From positions 312,501 through 376,500 of the forward strand of contig JAQFVV010006506.1 of assembly GCA_028023455.1 (NCBI GenBank): a stretch of 64,000 nucleotides of DNA. The letters are read 5' to 3'. Below the pieces are notes generated by a model. The model saw only the letters and a program-made list of their open reading frames with translations. It ran no database searches and had not been told where the DNA came from. The DNA is from Epiperipatus broadwayi (lineage: Eukaryota > Onychophora > Udeonychophora > Euonychophora > Peripatidae). Within the stretch, counting starts at the first letter, position 1, and each line of letters starts with the position of its first letter. Both the position numbers and the translations under genes were made by a program. Positions 23,736 through 35,757 of the stretch are shown in pieces.

Positions 23736-24356
23736 ATTCTAAGCTACCCTCACAATTTCCTTCCCCTACACAGGATTAACATTTTACTTATTGATCAAAA
23801 ATTTTAACTCCTAATGAGTGTAAAGTATGTTCATTTTGGGGCATATTAATTCCCTTGTTTTCAGTGAAAGATCACAACACTTACATTCTTATATTTCCTC
23901 TACAATCTCTCAAATTTAAATACCTATCCTGGCATTTCCTCTCTTAATAATTACATATTATCCCAAGTGAAAATCTAGCTTAGGGTAAAAAGAATTTTTT
24001 TTTCTTAATGGTTGGAGCCTGACTATTTATGTATCTCTATTTTAGATGATACAAATCTTTGTCCACTAATCTTTTTCCTGCTTTTCTTTAGATACATCGG
24101 ATTTTGAGAATTACATGAACCAGAGCATCCATCACCACACATGGATTGATTCAACAAAAAAATGTGGTCAGTCCTAAAGTATCCCAGCATATTTACTGAA
24201 GTATACCTTTATAAATACTAGGTATTAGTCATTACTACCCTAATAACATTTTTTTTGTTTTTCTCTCATTTTTTTTAAAGTTCTTTATCATTTCTACTGC
24301 TAACTCTATTTGCATTATTTTGTGATGGAATGAATAATCTCATATTATTATATTCA
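23736..24356. other. AT-rich stretch without a supported gene
   Basis: No ORF of note. A stretch at about 24090-24165 after a pyrimidine-rich CTTTTCTTTAG reads like an exon (SDFENYMNQSIHHHTWIDS), but I cannot link it to anything. Confidence 0.4.
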
Positions 24357-24443
24357 TTAACTGAGATATGGTTTCAATAATCTGGCATTGTAGGTGCCTT
24401 TAACTTCTCCCTTAACATCTAACCAAAAAAGTATTAGGGCCTG
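24357..24443 (-). pseudogene. Gypsy integrase C-terminal tail, isolated
   Basis: An open 28-codon stretch on minus ends with FWLDVKGEVKGTYNARLLK, then PYLS and a TAA. KGTYNARLLKPY is the usual end of insect-type Gypsy integrases and parallels KGAYNTRSLKPC of the element at 3638. Nothing upstream is recognisable; ATATTGTAAC follows at 24471-24478. It is the tail of an otherwise lost element, closer to family consensus than the large copy. Confidence 0.7.
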
Positions 24444-24479
24444 CCTGTTTTATTATGACATATTGTAACGGTCATATTT

Positions 24480-26578
24480 GTACATTCGTGCAACAAAATC
24501 CAGAGTTTTAGCAAATCATCCCAAGGCTGATTCAAATGAGGTTGTTGAGACCCCGAATCCAATCACCTCAGTTATTTTATCAACACTCAAAGATTTACAA
24601 ACTTATGGATGACATAGATGAGGCTACACCAGTATTTTTTTAATTCATGTGCTGACAGTAGCATGTCAGTGAAACATAAGACTATGATGTAAATTGGCAT
24701 AATTAAAGTATAGCTATATAGATATGGCTCAACTAACAGACATAATTAAATTTAGATTGTGATTCATAAATGTTTAAACAATAACAATAACTAATTACTA
24801 GTTAATAATTAACTAATGAATAATGAGCAAAGATTTAGACACTAAGGAGAGTTATATTTTAAACAAATTTAATAAAAGCCAAAATTTAAGTAATAAAGTA
24901 AAATAAAAGAAAACAATTGAATGACTCAAATTTGTCTCACTTACAGGTGATGATGATTGAATAAGTTAAGGCTGTTTAATATACATGTTTAGTATTGGGT
25001 CTTACTGGCAGATAATGATGATTTATCAAGTTACATTTTGTTTAAATTTACAGATTTAAAATTTATCTCACTCACAGGTGGTGATGATTTATAATTTACC
25101 AAGTTACATTTTATGAGCTCTATTATTACAGCACTACAGATTTATTTCAAATTTAGCTCATGGTTGTCTATGCCTTATTTATGCTATGTTTTATGGCTTG
25201 GATTTGCTTTAGTTAATCTGCAGAAGTGATCATCATTAATCATAATATTTTATTTGATCGTTACACAATTCTCTATATAGATTTCAAGCTTACCAAACTA
25301 AATTCTGGTTCAGATCAAAGCTGAATTATAAATTATTATGGAGGGGTGAACTGATGGTAGATAGTAAGATTTCAGATACTAAGGCTTATATAAAACATAG
25401 AATCTGAGTCTGTGTGTCTCAAATGTCTGCTTTCTCACAGGATTTGTTACCATGTAACCAGTTTCTTTTCTATCATATCCATTGCTATGAAAAAGACCTT
25501 TTTAGTCCGGATGATTGAACAGCTTATCACATATCTGGATTCTTCTGTTCCAGTCCTAAGTGAGGTAATGGGATGGCTCTTAAAACCAAAAGCCCATTGT
25601 TAAAAAAGAGCTGTCCGAACTAAATAGAAGGGGTGGCCATTAAAACCAGAAGCCCATTCAAGAGATAATATACAGAAATAAGTAAATGCACATATGTGCT
25701 TCCTACAAACACATTCACCCCATTGACAACATCATTATATAATAAAATCTTATATAATAAAATTGAGATGTGAAACAAAACTTTCCTTCTATAGAACTAC
25801 CGTAAATCAGTTCATAATTTAACATTTATAATTATGCTATTAAAGAAATATAATGAATCTAATTTATTAAGTTATCTATATAGGCATTCATATATATATA
25901 TATATATGTATATATAAACAGTAAGGTCTGCTTTGCAGATCTTCGTTTCACCTTTTCTCACCTATTTCCTACCCTCATACCTTAGTTTGAACCCCAATCT
26001 ATCATAGTGTGTCTGCAATATGCTTATATACTGAAAATCCCACCTAATTTTAAACCACGTGTACTCGTATTATATATATAACTCATTCCCAAATAAATAA
26101 AAGATTATAGATTATGTATATGTTCACATAATTTTGATTTATTAAAAAGTAGGTTATATAAGTCGTAATTGCGCATGCACTATGATATGCATTTTAAAAC
26201 ATATCAAAATTATAAATTGTTAAAGTTATTTTGTTTGAATCTATTTACAAATATATTACCGTCATAATATATTTTGATTTAAAATAAAATTCATTTAGTA
26301 AATATTCATTTAGTAAATAGATTCAAATATTGCGATTTAAAAGTAAAATAATTTTCATTTAATTTAATAAAAGTCATTCCAAATATTTCTGTTAAAATAA
26401 ATAAGGGACAATACTTTATTTAGTTAATGTTATATAAGTTTATCTAAAAACAGCAGATGTCCACTTAAGATTTTCTTTAATTAGTAAAAGTAATTTTTAA
26501 TTAAATCTAGTTTGTAATTTGAATGTCAACAGGGAAATTAACAAAAGAAATTAATTAATGTTGAATTTCTTTAGACAT
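24480..26578. other. AT-rich stretch with degenerate short repeats, no supported gene
   Basis: Three degenerate units around 24927-25115 share CTCACTCACAGGTGGTGATGA-like sequence and AAGTTACATTTT. A pair of about 30-bp repeats (TTAAAACC, then AGAAGCCCATT) is at 25570-25660. A TA run is at 25889-25908. A 63-codon plus ORF at 25412-25603 shows no domain. Confidence 0.5.
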
Positions 26579-26932
26579 TCAGATAGATTTAATTACAGCT
26601 GACAAGTCCGATATATTTTTGTAATGCTCCAGGGCAGTTCTATTGTTAATTTCTAATATAAAATGAGGGTTTTCTTTTATTCTAATTCTAATGTTTCTAA
26701 GAGAAATCATTCCGAGATCTAATGTTTCTAATGAAAAATTATTGTAGTAATTTGTAAATCTTGACATGACAGAGTAGAGTGCAAGAAGGCTATTTCTCTC
26801 TGGAATGGTCATATGCTGCTGTAGACCATCGGAAGTTATCACACAAGGAACCCCGGAACTGCTGCCGCTGCCAAAAATATGAACATTTCCAGATTTTGCT
26901 GTTAAATTATATAAAAACCTGCTGACCATCAA
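26579..26932 (-). CDS. Unrecognised coding-like ORF or exon (117 aa)
   Basis: This ORF is richer in GC than its surroundings and has a balanced amino-acid composition, unlike chance ORFs nearby. It reads VHIFGSGSSSGVPCVITSDG near residue 18, then SLLALYSVMSRFTNYYNNFS and FILEINNRTALEHYKNISDL. The alternation of a strand with SSGVP and a helix (LLALYSVMSRFT) recalls a longin-type domain such as in Fuzzy or MON1 proteins; this is an impression, not an identification. A possible splice acceptor (AATTTAACAG) lies 15 codons in, so the N terminus may be intronic. It could be a host exon, a retrocopy or a transposon ORF. Confidence 0.35.
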   Translation of the reverse strand: MMVSRFLYNLTAKSGNVHIFGSGSSSGVPCVITSDGLQQHMTIPERNSLLALYSVMSRFTNYYNNFSLETLDLGMISLRNIRIRIKENPHFILEINNRTALEHYKNISDLSAVIKSI

Positions 26933-27941
26933 TCTACCTAAAATGCTTCTCCAGAGGTAATCCTAAATTAACCCAAGAGCTCTTGTGATAACTAACATGT
27001 TTATAGCTATTTAAAATTTTCTGATATTTCACATAACTTCATTATGTATTTCTTTAATGTGTTTAAATATACTCAACATTTTGCTCTCTATCCTTGGGTT
27101 AATATTTTCTATTGATTAAGCTTTCTGTTATTTTATTATGATAATGTATCAGAATTGTCTTTGACCAAGTGAATTATTCCCTTTGATGAAAATAAGATGC
27201 CGCTATGAAGGCATATTTTAAATTTCTAAATAATTTCCAATTTTATTATCTTGCAAATCACTCGTTCGAGGGTGATTCTATTTTTTAATATATAATATAA
27301 TCACATAGTTTAAAATCTACATGTTATTGATTTTAATCTAATATGAGAGTATGTGTGAGGTCATTGATTAAAATGTGTCACTAATGCATGATTGCGTATA
27401 TAAATCTATACTTACTTTTCAAACCTGCAAGCATGCATTTTCCTATTTTAATTACCGTGTTTTACTTTAATTACAAAGTTCATCATTGATGTTGAGAATG
27501 TGCGGACCCTTTTAAATGAATTTCTGGGAATTTGATTGGGCATTTCTCTTAATCCAAGTAAAACCCATTCAGTATGTTTTATATACACTAGTCTCATATT
27601 GCTGGTAAGTGAATTGGTTGTTGAGACCGCTTTGTTTTACTTTTCCAAGGATTCTTTACATGGCCAAGTCCATTCTCTTTGCTTTTTACAGTTTCCAGGC
27701 AGAATGTGTCCATAAATGACACACCTGGGAATTAAATGCAATCGTCACCCAGTCGCTAAGTTTCGGCTGTTCATAAACTACTTTTCTATGGGTTAGCGGT
27801 GAGATGCCCTCCATAATCATTCCAAATATTTCATTATTGTTTTATTTTATATTTATTTTACAAAGCATCCATGACTTAAACGTGTCCCACACTCCAACTT
27901 TAATAAATTCATTATCAGAAATACTGACCTCCCAATGTAAG
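26933..27941. other. Low-repeat intergenic or intronic stretch
   Basis: Less AT-rich than the rest, particularly 27480-27800, with no ORF that I can support and no match to other parts of the window. It may be unique host sequence. Confidence 0.35.
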
Positions 27942-28366
<425 letters not shown>

Positions 28367-29044
28367 GAATAAATGCTTTGATCACATTCCGACTTTGTTG
28401 CTTAGTAAGCTTTTGTCCATGCTATTCTCGAAATCAATAAATATTTTAGAACACTTAATTTTCAAATATTTTCTTAAACTTGTATAATTGCTCAAAGCAC
28501 CTCGCACATGTTCCTATCTCATCAAGCACATTATCGTAATGCTATTAGCCTGAGGAATAGAATATATCACTTTGCTTCAAAATCTTTTTGTCATTTATTG
28601 GAATATAATGCCCACAATTATTTAATGTGCATCCCTGTCTCATACAAGCAGACAGTGGCATTATATATATATATATTTTATATAAAAAAAATTTGTGAAA
28701 TTGTTTAAAACTAAATTTGATCTCTTAATTTATTTGATTCCTATCACCGTCTCGGTCTATATATGTATTTTCTGCATTTTTTTTGTAAATCCATAGACGT
28801 TAATTAGCCACCCAAACTTCTTTTAGTATAGAGTCTGTTCTTTCTCCCTGACAACCAGGCACCGGCCAAAGGTTATACTCGTAGTGGCATCAGATGCATT
28901 GTCACATAGATGATGCTGTGAAATTTGGACTTTAGATTCAAACTTAGTATATCTAGAAGGCAACCCCTCCTAGAATGTTCAGTTTCATGTCTGGGGTTTG
29001 AATTCTGCAGTGTGTTAGCAAGATAGACGATTCTGACTGTTACA
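28367..29044. other. AT-rich stretch ending in an element-like terminus
   Basis: The stretch ends TGTTACA (29038-29044) directly at a (TA)n tract, like the ends of the E elements, so another member may lie to its left; I could not find its other end. A short minus-strand segment near 28380-28440 reads FIDFENSMDKSLL, faintly like a LINE RT. Confidence 0.3.
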
Positions 29045-29900
29045 AATATATATATATTGTACCCTTTTGTTTAGGTTAGAATGGATTATTTGTAATAATT
29101 TGCTGAAAAATTTTAAATTTTGAAGTTGGGTAGAAGATGATGTATGTTGTGTGTTAATAATCTTTGAATAATTTAGTTAAAGCAAGTAAAATAATTGATG
29201 TATAATGTTGGGTTGGTATTTGTAAGAAAACATTTAACTAAAAAATCATTATAAGATTGTATGGTTGGGAGAATTGGCCATAATAAATACTGATTTAATA
29301 AGTCTTATAAATAATAATTAGGGTAAATTTTAAAAGTAATGCTGTAATGTTAAACGAATAGATTTGGTAATAATAATTGTATTTAATGGCTATATTTTTA
29401 AAATCATTTGATTAAAAAATAATAATATGGGAGAAAAGTGTATTTTTTGGTTTTAGAATATTAAAATAATTATTTTAAAATTGTGCTATAATAGTGATTA
29501 TGTAACATTTTATAAATTAAATAATTATTTGTCTTTAAATTATTAGCACCTTATTTAGTTTTGTAAATCACGTGACACACACCTGTGTTTTAAAATCGAA
29601 TAATATTATCTGTTATAAATGTTAAATTGGATTTAAAAGTGAATATAATAAATAAAATCAGATTTATGTTTTTTGTTGAAAATAAATACATTAAGTTCAA
29701 AATAAAGGTAGAAATGGTAATAAATATTGAAATGTGATTTTTAAAAATTATTTTAGAGTCTATAGTAAGTGTAAATAAAATGTGAAAATTAAGTAAGAAT
29801 TGAATAATATAATAAAAATAAATATTTAGTAAATTATTATTAACTTTAACTTTAAACCAATATTCGTGGTCCCGGATAATTTGAGGCCAGGATTGTTTAA

Positions 29901-29940
29901 TGGACCAATCAAAATTGGAATCAGCTGGAGTATTTAAGTG
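29901..29940 (+). promoter_or_regulatory. Putative E5 promoter
   Basis: CCAAT at 29905-29909, an inverted ATTGG ten bases later and TATTTAAG at 29931-29938. The CCAAT is 847 bp from the element start. The order and spacing match E1. Confidence 0.45.
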
Positions 29941-30063
29941 CTGTTTACATTTTGGCAGATGATCATTAAGCTGTTATCTCATTCTACCGACGTACTATTA
30001 GAACATCGTTAGTATTTCTACAATTTTCGGTAAAGTATTTAGTAGTGTAATAATCCATTTTAT

Positions 30064-30959
30064 GGTAAAGGTTTACTTTAGCGACCACAGCATAAAAATC
30101 ATGTTCGCCCTCTAGTTTTCAAAATTATAAGTAAATTATTATTCGAAAATCTTACGTATATACTACTATATTACAATTACATTAAAATTTATTAAAATGT
30201 AAAAGATAAATAAAATATTTACCATTTTAAAGAAGTTGAAATAATTGCACTAGTTTAATTAAAATAATTAGTTTAAATTATTTGAAACTTAAGAATTTAA
30301 ACTATCGGCATTTATAACTTAAGAATTTAAACTATCTCGATGGTTCTCGGCAGAATAGATGACAATGGGGAGCCATTAGTCATCGAAATCGACGAAACAT
30401 ATTATTTCCACAGAAAATACCACAGGGGGACTACATGCTTCTTGACAGAAGTTGCAGATAGAACGGTTGGCTCATTGGAGGCCCTAATCCAGCAGTACAT
30501 TTTACCAGGGACTCGCATAATTTCAGATGGCTGGGCTGCGTACAATAATATCAGCAGACTTAGCAATGGGGTGCACATGCATTCGGTTGTCGTCCACCAG
30601 GACAACTTCGTGAATCCCGAAGACCAAGACATACATACCCAGAATATTGAGAATATGTGGATGAGGGCCAAGCGTAAGCTGAAATTCCAATCTGGTACCA
30701 GCAGGGCTTTATTTTCATCGTACCTCCAAGAATTTGCCTTCCGCAGTAGATATAGCACTGCCGCCCTTTTCTCCAACTTCCTGCTATGCATAGGGTATAA
30801 TTATGCTTAAAAAGGTAAATTATTTTTTTTATTATCTTTTACGTTTTAATTAATAAATATTTACTGTAATTGTAATATAAGAGCAGATATGTAAGATTTT
30901 AGTTCTAATTTTAAAAACTAGATGGCGAATATGCCCTGGTGCTAAAGTAAACCTTTACC
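30064..30959 (+). mobile_element. Merlin (IS1016-type) DNA transposon, 896 bp, inserted in E5
   Basis: Terminal inverted repeats begin GGTAAAGGTTTACTTTAGC and are perfect for 19 bp, then imperfect to about 65 bp (shared TTCGCC and TCTAGTTTT). The 8-bp target duplication CATTTTAT occurs at 30056-30063 and 30960-30967. GG ends and 8 to 9-bp duplications are typical of Merlin. It carries a partial transposase (30340-30810). E1 has no insertion at the homologous site. Confidence 0.95.
30340..30810 (+). CDS. Merlin transposase, N-terminally and internally deleted
   Basis: The 156-aa ORF carries the DDE_Tnp_IS1595/ISXO2-like catalytic domain. Asp18 (VIEIDET), Asp63 (IISDGWAAY) and Glu104 (NIENMWMRAK) fit the DDE triad, with HQDNFVNP and DIHTQNIE as further family motifs. 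The family protein is near 270 to 300 aa. The N-terminal DNA-binding part is absent; the 276 bp before the ATG are non-coding and contain a short direct repeat (CTTAAGAATTTAAACTATC twice). Between the first two Asp residues the usual WVFGG segment is also missing. It probably cannot transpose alone. Confidence 0.9.
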   Translation: MVLGRIDDNGEPLVIEIDETYYFHRKYHRGTTCFLTEVADRTVGSLEALIQQYILPGTRIISDGWAAYNNISRLSNGVHMHSVVVHQDNFVNPEDQDIHTQNIENMWMRAKRKLKFQSGTSRALFSSYLQEFAFRSRYSTAALFSNFLLCIGYNYA

Positions 30960-31097
30960 CATTTTATTTGGCTTCAATTTTTATAAAAATACCGCAGTTT
31001 ATTATTACAAGATTGTGATATGGAGGAAGAGGGCTAAAACTTAAATAATTCCTTACTTAGCTGATTTGTTTTCGTTCAATTTGTCATTAACTTAAAC

Positions 31098-31283
31098 ATG
31101 AAGAAGTCATCACTAAATATAAAAAATTTAATGGAAGTATTCAAATGTTATTATTGTATAAAACATATAATTTTGCCTGTGTTGATAGGTCATATTGATT
31201 TACGACTAAGTTTCATAAAAAGAACATCACGGAGAAAATATAAAAAAAAAAATTTTTTCATTAGAAGATATAAAGTAAAATGA
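31098..31283 (+). CDS. Short conserved ORF of E5 (61 aa), unknown function
   Basis: Counterpart of the E1 ORF at 1755-1931: both start after TTAAAC, and share SLNIK, FKCYY, IILP, LI-H and LRL. It lies about 1.14 kb from the element start once the Merlin insertion is removed. It is basic and hydrophobic; no domain recognised. Confidence 0.35.
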   Translation: MKKSSLNIKNLMEVFKCYYCIKHIILPVLIGHIDLRLSFIKRTSRRKYKKKNFFIRRYKVK

Positions 31284-31715
31284 GATAATATATTTCATGA
31301 AGAAAATTTATTTAAAATACAATGAAAAAATACTTTTAAAAGAAAAAAACTTTTAAATTTTAAAATTGGAATTTTTCCTAGAAAATATAAGATCATTTGC
31401 GAGTATGTGACTTATATCCTATTTTAAAAAATAGTACAAGTTAGTCATTAAGGTATGCGGGACATACAAAAGTTTATTTAAATTATTTGCGAAAATAATT
31501 TAAGTTATTTGAAAATATTGGGAGAAGTATTGGTTGTATCAGAAGATATTAAACCTCAGTAAATATGGAAAAGTTACAAGAATTTGGAATATTATCTTGA
31601 CGAAGAGTATTTAAAATTAGATATTTACCTAACAATACATGTTTAACTATTTAAAGTTTTGGAGATAAGAAAAATATTAATTATATTAGTGTAAGTCTTA
31701 TAGAATAAAAGTATA

Positions 31716-31915
31716 CGTACCGTATTTAACTTGAACTGGCAGTTTGGATTATATATTACAACGTTAAGAACTGGAGCATGCGTGATTATTGATGTCAAAA
31801 GTGTGTATTAATGTTTTTTTACCAGGAGAAAAGATACTTCCTGTAATGAACTTATTATCAAGAAAAGAACATTTCATTGTAAGAAATTCTAATAAAGTTA
31901 TTGTAAATATGGTTT
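31716..31915 (+). other. Coding-like block of E5 conserved with E1
   Basis: It reads FGLYITTLRTGACVIIDVKS in one frame, then after a shift LPGEKILPVMNLLSRKEHF in another. E1 (1040-1233 minus) has the same two segments. The remaining frame damage means it is not a working gene. Confidence 0.35.
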
Positions 31916-33696
31916 TAAAATTTATTTATTTTTTACTAACAAAATTATGATAATATTTATTCATAGTATAAATATAGTGTAGAAACCAAAAACATTAAAT
32001 TATTTACTAACTTAGTAATTAAATTTTATTGTAAAAAAAAAAAAATCTTTAACTTAGTATATTTAAAAGTGTGATAATTGGAATAAATGATAATAAAATG
32101 TTTATTTAGATCATCATCCAGAAGACATCACTAAGTAATTGCCAACAGAAATTACTTATGGTAATAATGTAAATTATTAAGTTTTAAAATGTGTTTGTTA
32201 TTTTGTACAGATGAATGCGTTTATAAAACACACACCTACACATAATTTATCATTTGTTTAGTTATTTAAGAATATGCATAATTTTAATGATATCATAAAG
32301 ATATTTAAACATAAAAGAAATTTAAGTATATGATTCTATTAAAACTGAATTGGATGTTTTGTTGAATAATTTAAAGTGTTAAAAATATGACACTGATTCT
32401 GATTGTTTGTGCTAAAGTTTGAGAACTATTAAAGAATGAAATAATCTTGTCTTGTTAGTTAGTTAGACTGTTATTCTAAAAATGAATTTATTTGTTATTA
32501 TAGAAGTAAGAAGATGAATTTAGTGATGTAAATTGGTGAATTTTAAATGCTAATATCTTAGTATTAGGTTATATAAGACCAGGATAATATTGTATGTAGG
32601 GTTTATTTATATGGGAAGAAGAATATACTATATTGATGTTTATACAAGTATAGCTAACATATCCCTATATCTTGTTTATATTCATGGCAGTGTTTATTTT
32701 TCTGTGTCAAAGCTTAATTTGCCATAGTGCTGAATGAATAGCCTGGACATTATACTTGGTAGAAGAGGTTATTAAACAAATAAGTTATACCTCAGTTCAT
32801 GTACACTGTGCCCATGATGGTTAGTTGATAAAGGTGTTAAGTTGAAGTTATAGTTTACCCCATATGCCTACTAGTTTATGTGTTATTGAAATTTATTGGA
32901 TTACATTGTAAAAGATGGTTGTTTTAAAATTGGAAATAATAAATTAGTTTGGAAGTAGAGAATTGTTAAATTGGATAAGATAAGTTATGTTGCTTAGAGT
33001 AAAATAAGTGTAAAAAATTATAACATAATTTCATCAGTGAAAGAATTATAAAACTTTTATAGTTGAAATAATATTTATTTAATTTTTTTATAAAATAAAT
33101 AGTTGATAATTTAAAAGAATTTATAATAATGTTACTTCATTATTAAGAATTTTTTAAAAGGACATACTTATAATGCATATTTTTATTTATGATTAAAGGT
33201 AATAGACTGAATCGTGTTGAATTAATGAAAGTAGTCATAAGTTTTACAAAAATAATTTTATAACAACACACTAATACATACATGATATTTAAAGTTTAAA
33301 GTAATAATTAGTAAGTAGCTTAGTTTGATGGTATGCTATGAATTAAGGTTGTTCACATAAATATTGAAAAATGACTCTACAGAATAATAAATAATTTTTA
33401 AAAACTAAATAACAAGGATAAGTTCATAGTAAAAGTATTACCTATAATATTTTTAAAACCTATAAAGTAATAATATCGAATAACTGTAATAAAAAAGTTA
33501 TATAATGATATTAAAAAAAAGAAATATTTTATTTAAGAAATGTTCTGTATCTTATATTTTAAGTCATTTGTTTTGTCTTAAAAAAGTACCTGAATATAAA
33601 TAGAATTCTATCAAAATGTAAATAATGTAAATAATTTTATTTTCAAGCTTGTTAATAGAGTTGTTAAAATTATTTTATAAGTCTTGGTGTTGACTC

Positions 33697-34087
33697 AATT
33701 GTTTCTCAGACAGCCAATAAGGTTTTTAAACAGCTGACTTTTAAGAACAATCAGGCTTTTGACACATGACACCAACCTTTTCTCAACTTAACTTTTATAT
33801 ATATATATAAGTCAGTCTTAAGCACCTTGGCCTAAAAGCTTAAAAATATAAACATATTTATTTATTACTTACTGAGTTTTTAATTTACTCACTGAGCAAT
33901 AAATGAATATATTTATATTTTCAAGCTTTCAGCCAAGATGCTTAAGACTGGCTTATATATATAAAAGTTAAGTTGAGAAAAGGTTGGTATCAACCTTTTC
34001 TTATCAAAATCTCTGTCGTGTGTCAAAAGTTTGATCATTCTTGAAAGACAGGTGTTTAGAAATCTGATTGGCTATCTGAGAAACAAC
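33697..34087. repeat. Foldback element with about 170-bp inverted arms
   Basis: The left arm 33697-33866 and right arm 33899-34087 are imperfect inverted copies around a loop of about 32 bp. Arms include TTGTTTCTCAGA, CAACCTTTTCTCAACTTAAC and a short TA run. The right arm has about 18 extra bases. It has no coding capacity and lies near the 3' end of E5. Confidence 0.85.
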
Positions 34088-34247
34088 TGTAGCACATGTG
34101 AAAGACTAGCAACCTTTCAATTATTACTAATTTAATAACAACATGTGATTTTGACAAATGTTATTTATTTGAATAAAAGAGATTACTAACTAACATAATT
34201 AAAAAAACAATCCAATATTTCAGGTGGCTAAGGTTTGTGTGGGTGCA

Positions 34248-34275
<28 letters not shown>
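34248..34275. repeat. (TA)n tract between E5 and E6
   Basis: Pure TA repeat joining the 3' end of E5 (GGGTGCA) to the start of E6 (TGTACCC). Confidence 0.95.
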
Positions 34276-34278
<3 letters not shown>

Positions 34279-35230
34279 ACCCTTTTCAATAGGTCAGAAG
34301 TAGTCAAGTACAATGGATTACTAAAAAATTTAAATTTAGAGTATGTTCTTTTGATATGTTAATTATATTTTGTTAATAATATTATAGGGTACAATTTGAA
34401 GCTAAATAAAATATGTAGTATATAGAATTATAGTGAATCATTTAAGAATAGTTATGTGAAGCTTAAAATATGGTTGCATATGATTTCAAAAGCTGGCCAT
34501 ATTAAATAACTCAGCTATAAATAGTTAAAAGTATATTTAAATGTTAAATTATAATGGTTTAAACTTGTATTTAATAAATGCTATATTTAAGGTTATGAAT
34601 TATATTTGATAATTAATTAATATCATACATTTTAAAGGTAATTTTATGATAGTAAAATTGTATTTAGTTCTATATTTTAAATTATTTTTCCAAATTTTTA
34701 TAATTATTTTATAGAATATAATAAAGTGTTGCAATTTTATTATTTTAGACAGAGAAATAGATTGAAAATCATCTGTCTTAAATTTTATTAATTATGTGAC
34801 TTGTATACTACATACTTTCACACACACGCTTGTTCGAGTTTGAATTAACAAGGTTTGAAATATTTTAAAATTGCATTATAGAATTGGATGGAATTATCAC
34901 CTAGCATAAAGCAAATATTAAATATTAAGCTAACTATCGTATAACATGCTTAAATGATGTAATAAAGACAAATACACTCATAATATAAAAATTAAATATT
35001 TTGTTTAAATAAAACTAGATAAATTGAATATTAAAAATGGAATTAGTTATTAAAATTATTTTAAAAGTTATTTTAAATGATTAAATAATTTAAAGAAAGT
35101 AATAATTGATTTAAAAGTAGTATTTTAAATAATACTTTTAAGTTTTATTACGTCATAATTTTTTTATTTTGGAAATTCAATTCTGTAAAAAATTGAAAAT
35201 ATGTAAATTTGTTGTCAAGCTAAAAGTAAG

Positions 35231-35272
35231 AATTAACCAATAGAATAAGGTATTCTTGCAAGGTATAAATAC
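35231..35272 (+). promoter_or_regulatory. Putative E6 promoter
   Basis: CCAAT at 35237-35241 and a good TATA box, GTATAAATACC, at 35264-35270. The CCAAT is 961 bp from the start, slightly farther than in the other copies. Confidence 0.5.
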
Positions 35273-35538
35273 CAGAGACTAATAATGTACAGAGGAGTTT
35301 AATAATGTGTTAGTGGTAATTAATAACATGCCAATGTAGCTAAATAATATCAGAAGCTATAGAGGTGAAAAATCTTTAAAATTTTTATTATTTAGTCAAT
35401 TTATAGTATTCTCTATACTTCATTTATTGTAATTAATAGGATACTTTTATATTTTTTTTTAAAAAGAGTTTAAAATACAATATATTTTGAACTTCATTTA
35501 AATGGATTGCTGATTTTTTAACAGTTTTCTTACCAGTC

Positions 35539-35757
35539 GTGTTTTATCTAAAATTTAATCTAAACTTCACAATGAAACAAATGGATATAATAAGTAAAAT
35601 GTATATAAATTATATCACTATGAAAATGCATAGTATGTTCACTGATACCATTATATTAATGCTTAACCGGAGAACTGTTTTGGTACATAAAAACCACAGC
35701 TCAGACATTATACGGATGCAATGGAAAGCTATTTGCCATCTAAAAAAAAATTTGTGA
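35539..35757 (+). CDS. Short ORF of E6 (72 aa), doubtful
   Basis: Met-rich ORF about 1.26 kb from the element start, near the position of the short ORFs of E1, E5 and E7. No convincing sequence match with them and no domain. Confidence 0.2.
   Translation: MFYLKFNLNFTMKQMDIISKMYINYITMKMHSMFTDTIILMLNRRTVLVHKNHSSDIIRMQWKAICHLKKNL

Larger units (their letters stand above)
29058..34247 (+). mobile_element. E5: TA-flanked large element with a Merlin insertion
   Basis: It starts TGTACCC (29058-29064) after a short (TA)n and ends GGGTGCA (34241-34247) before a (TA)n. Without the Merlin insertion and its duplication it is about 4.29 kb. It aligns with E1 along the part of E1 in the window. Layout: CACGTG box near 29568, CCAAT and TATA-like boxes at 29905 and 29931, Merlin at 30064-30959, short ORF at 31098, coding-like block at 31716-31915, and a large foldback at 33697-34087 near the 3' end. 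No enzyme of its own is recognisable. Confidence 0.75.

Noticed and set aside
24085-24170. Exon-like segment after CTTTTCTTTAG
   Set aside because: No donor or partner exon and no recognisable protein.
28375-28440. LINE RT scrap on minus (FIDFENSMDKS)
   Set aside because: Too short to separate from chance.
30402-30791. Minus-strand ORF of 129 aa
   Set aside because: Antisense shadow of the Merlin transposase.
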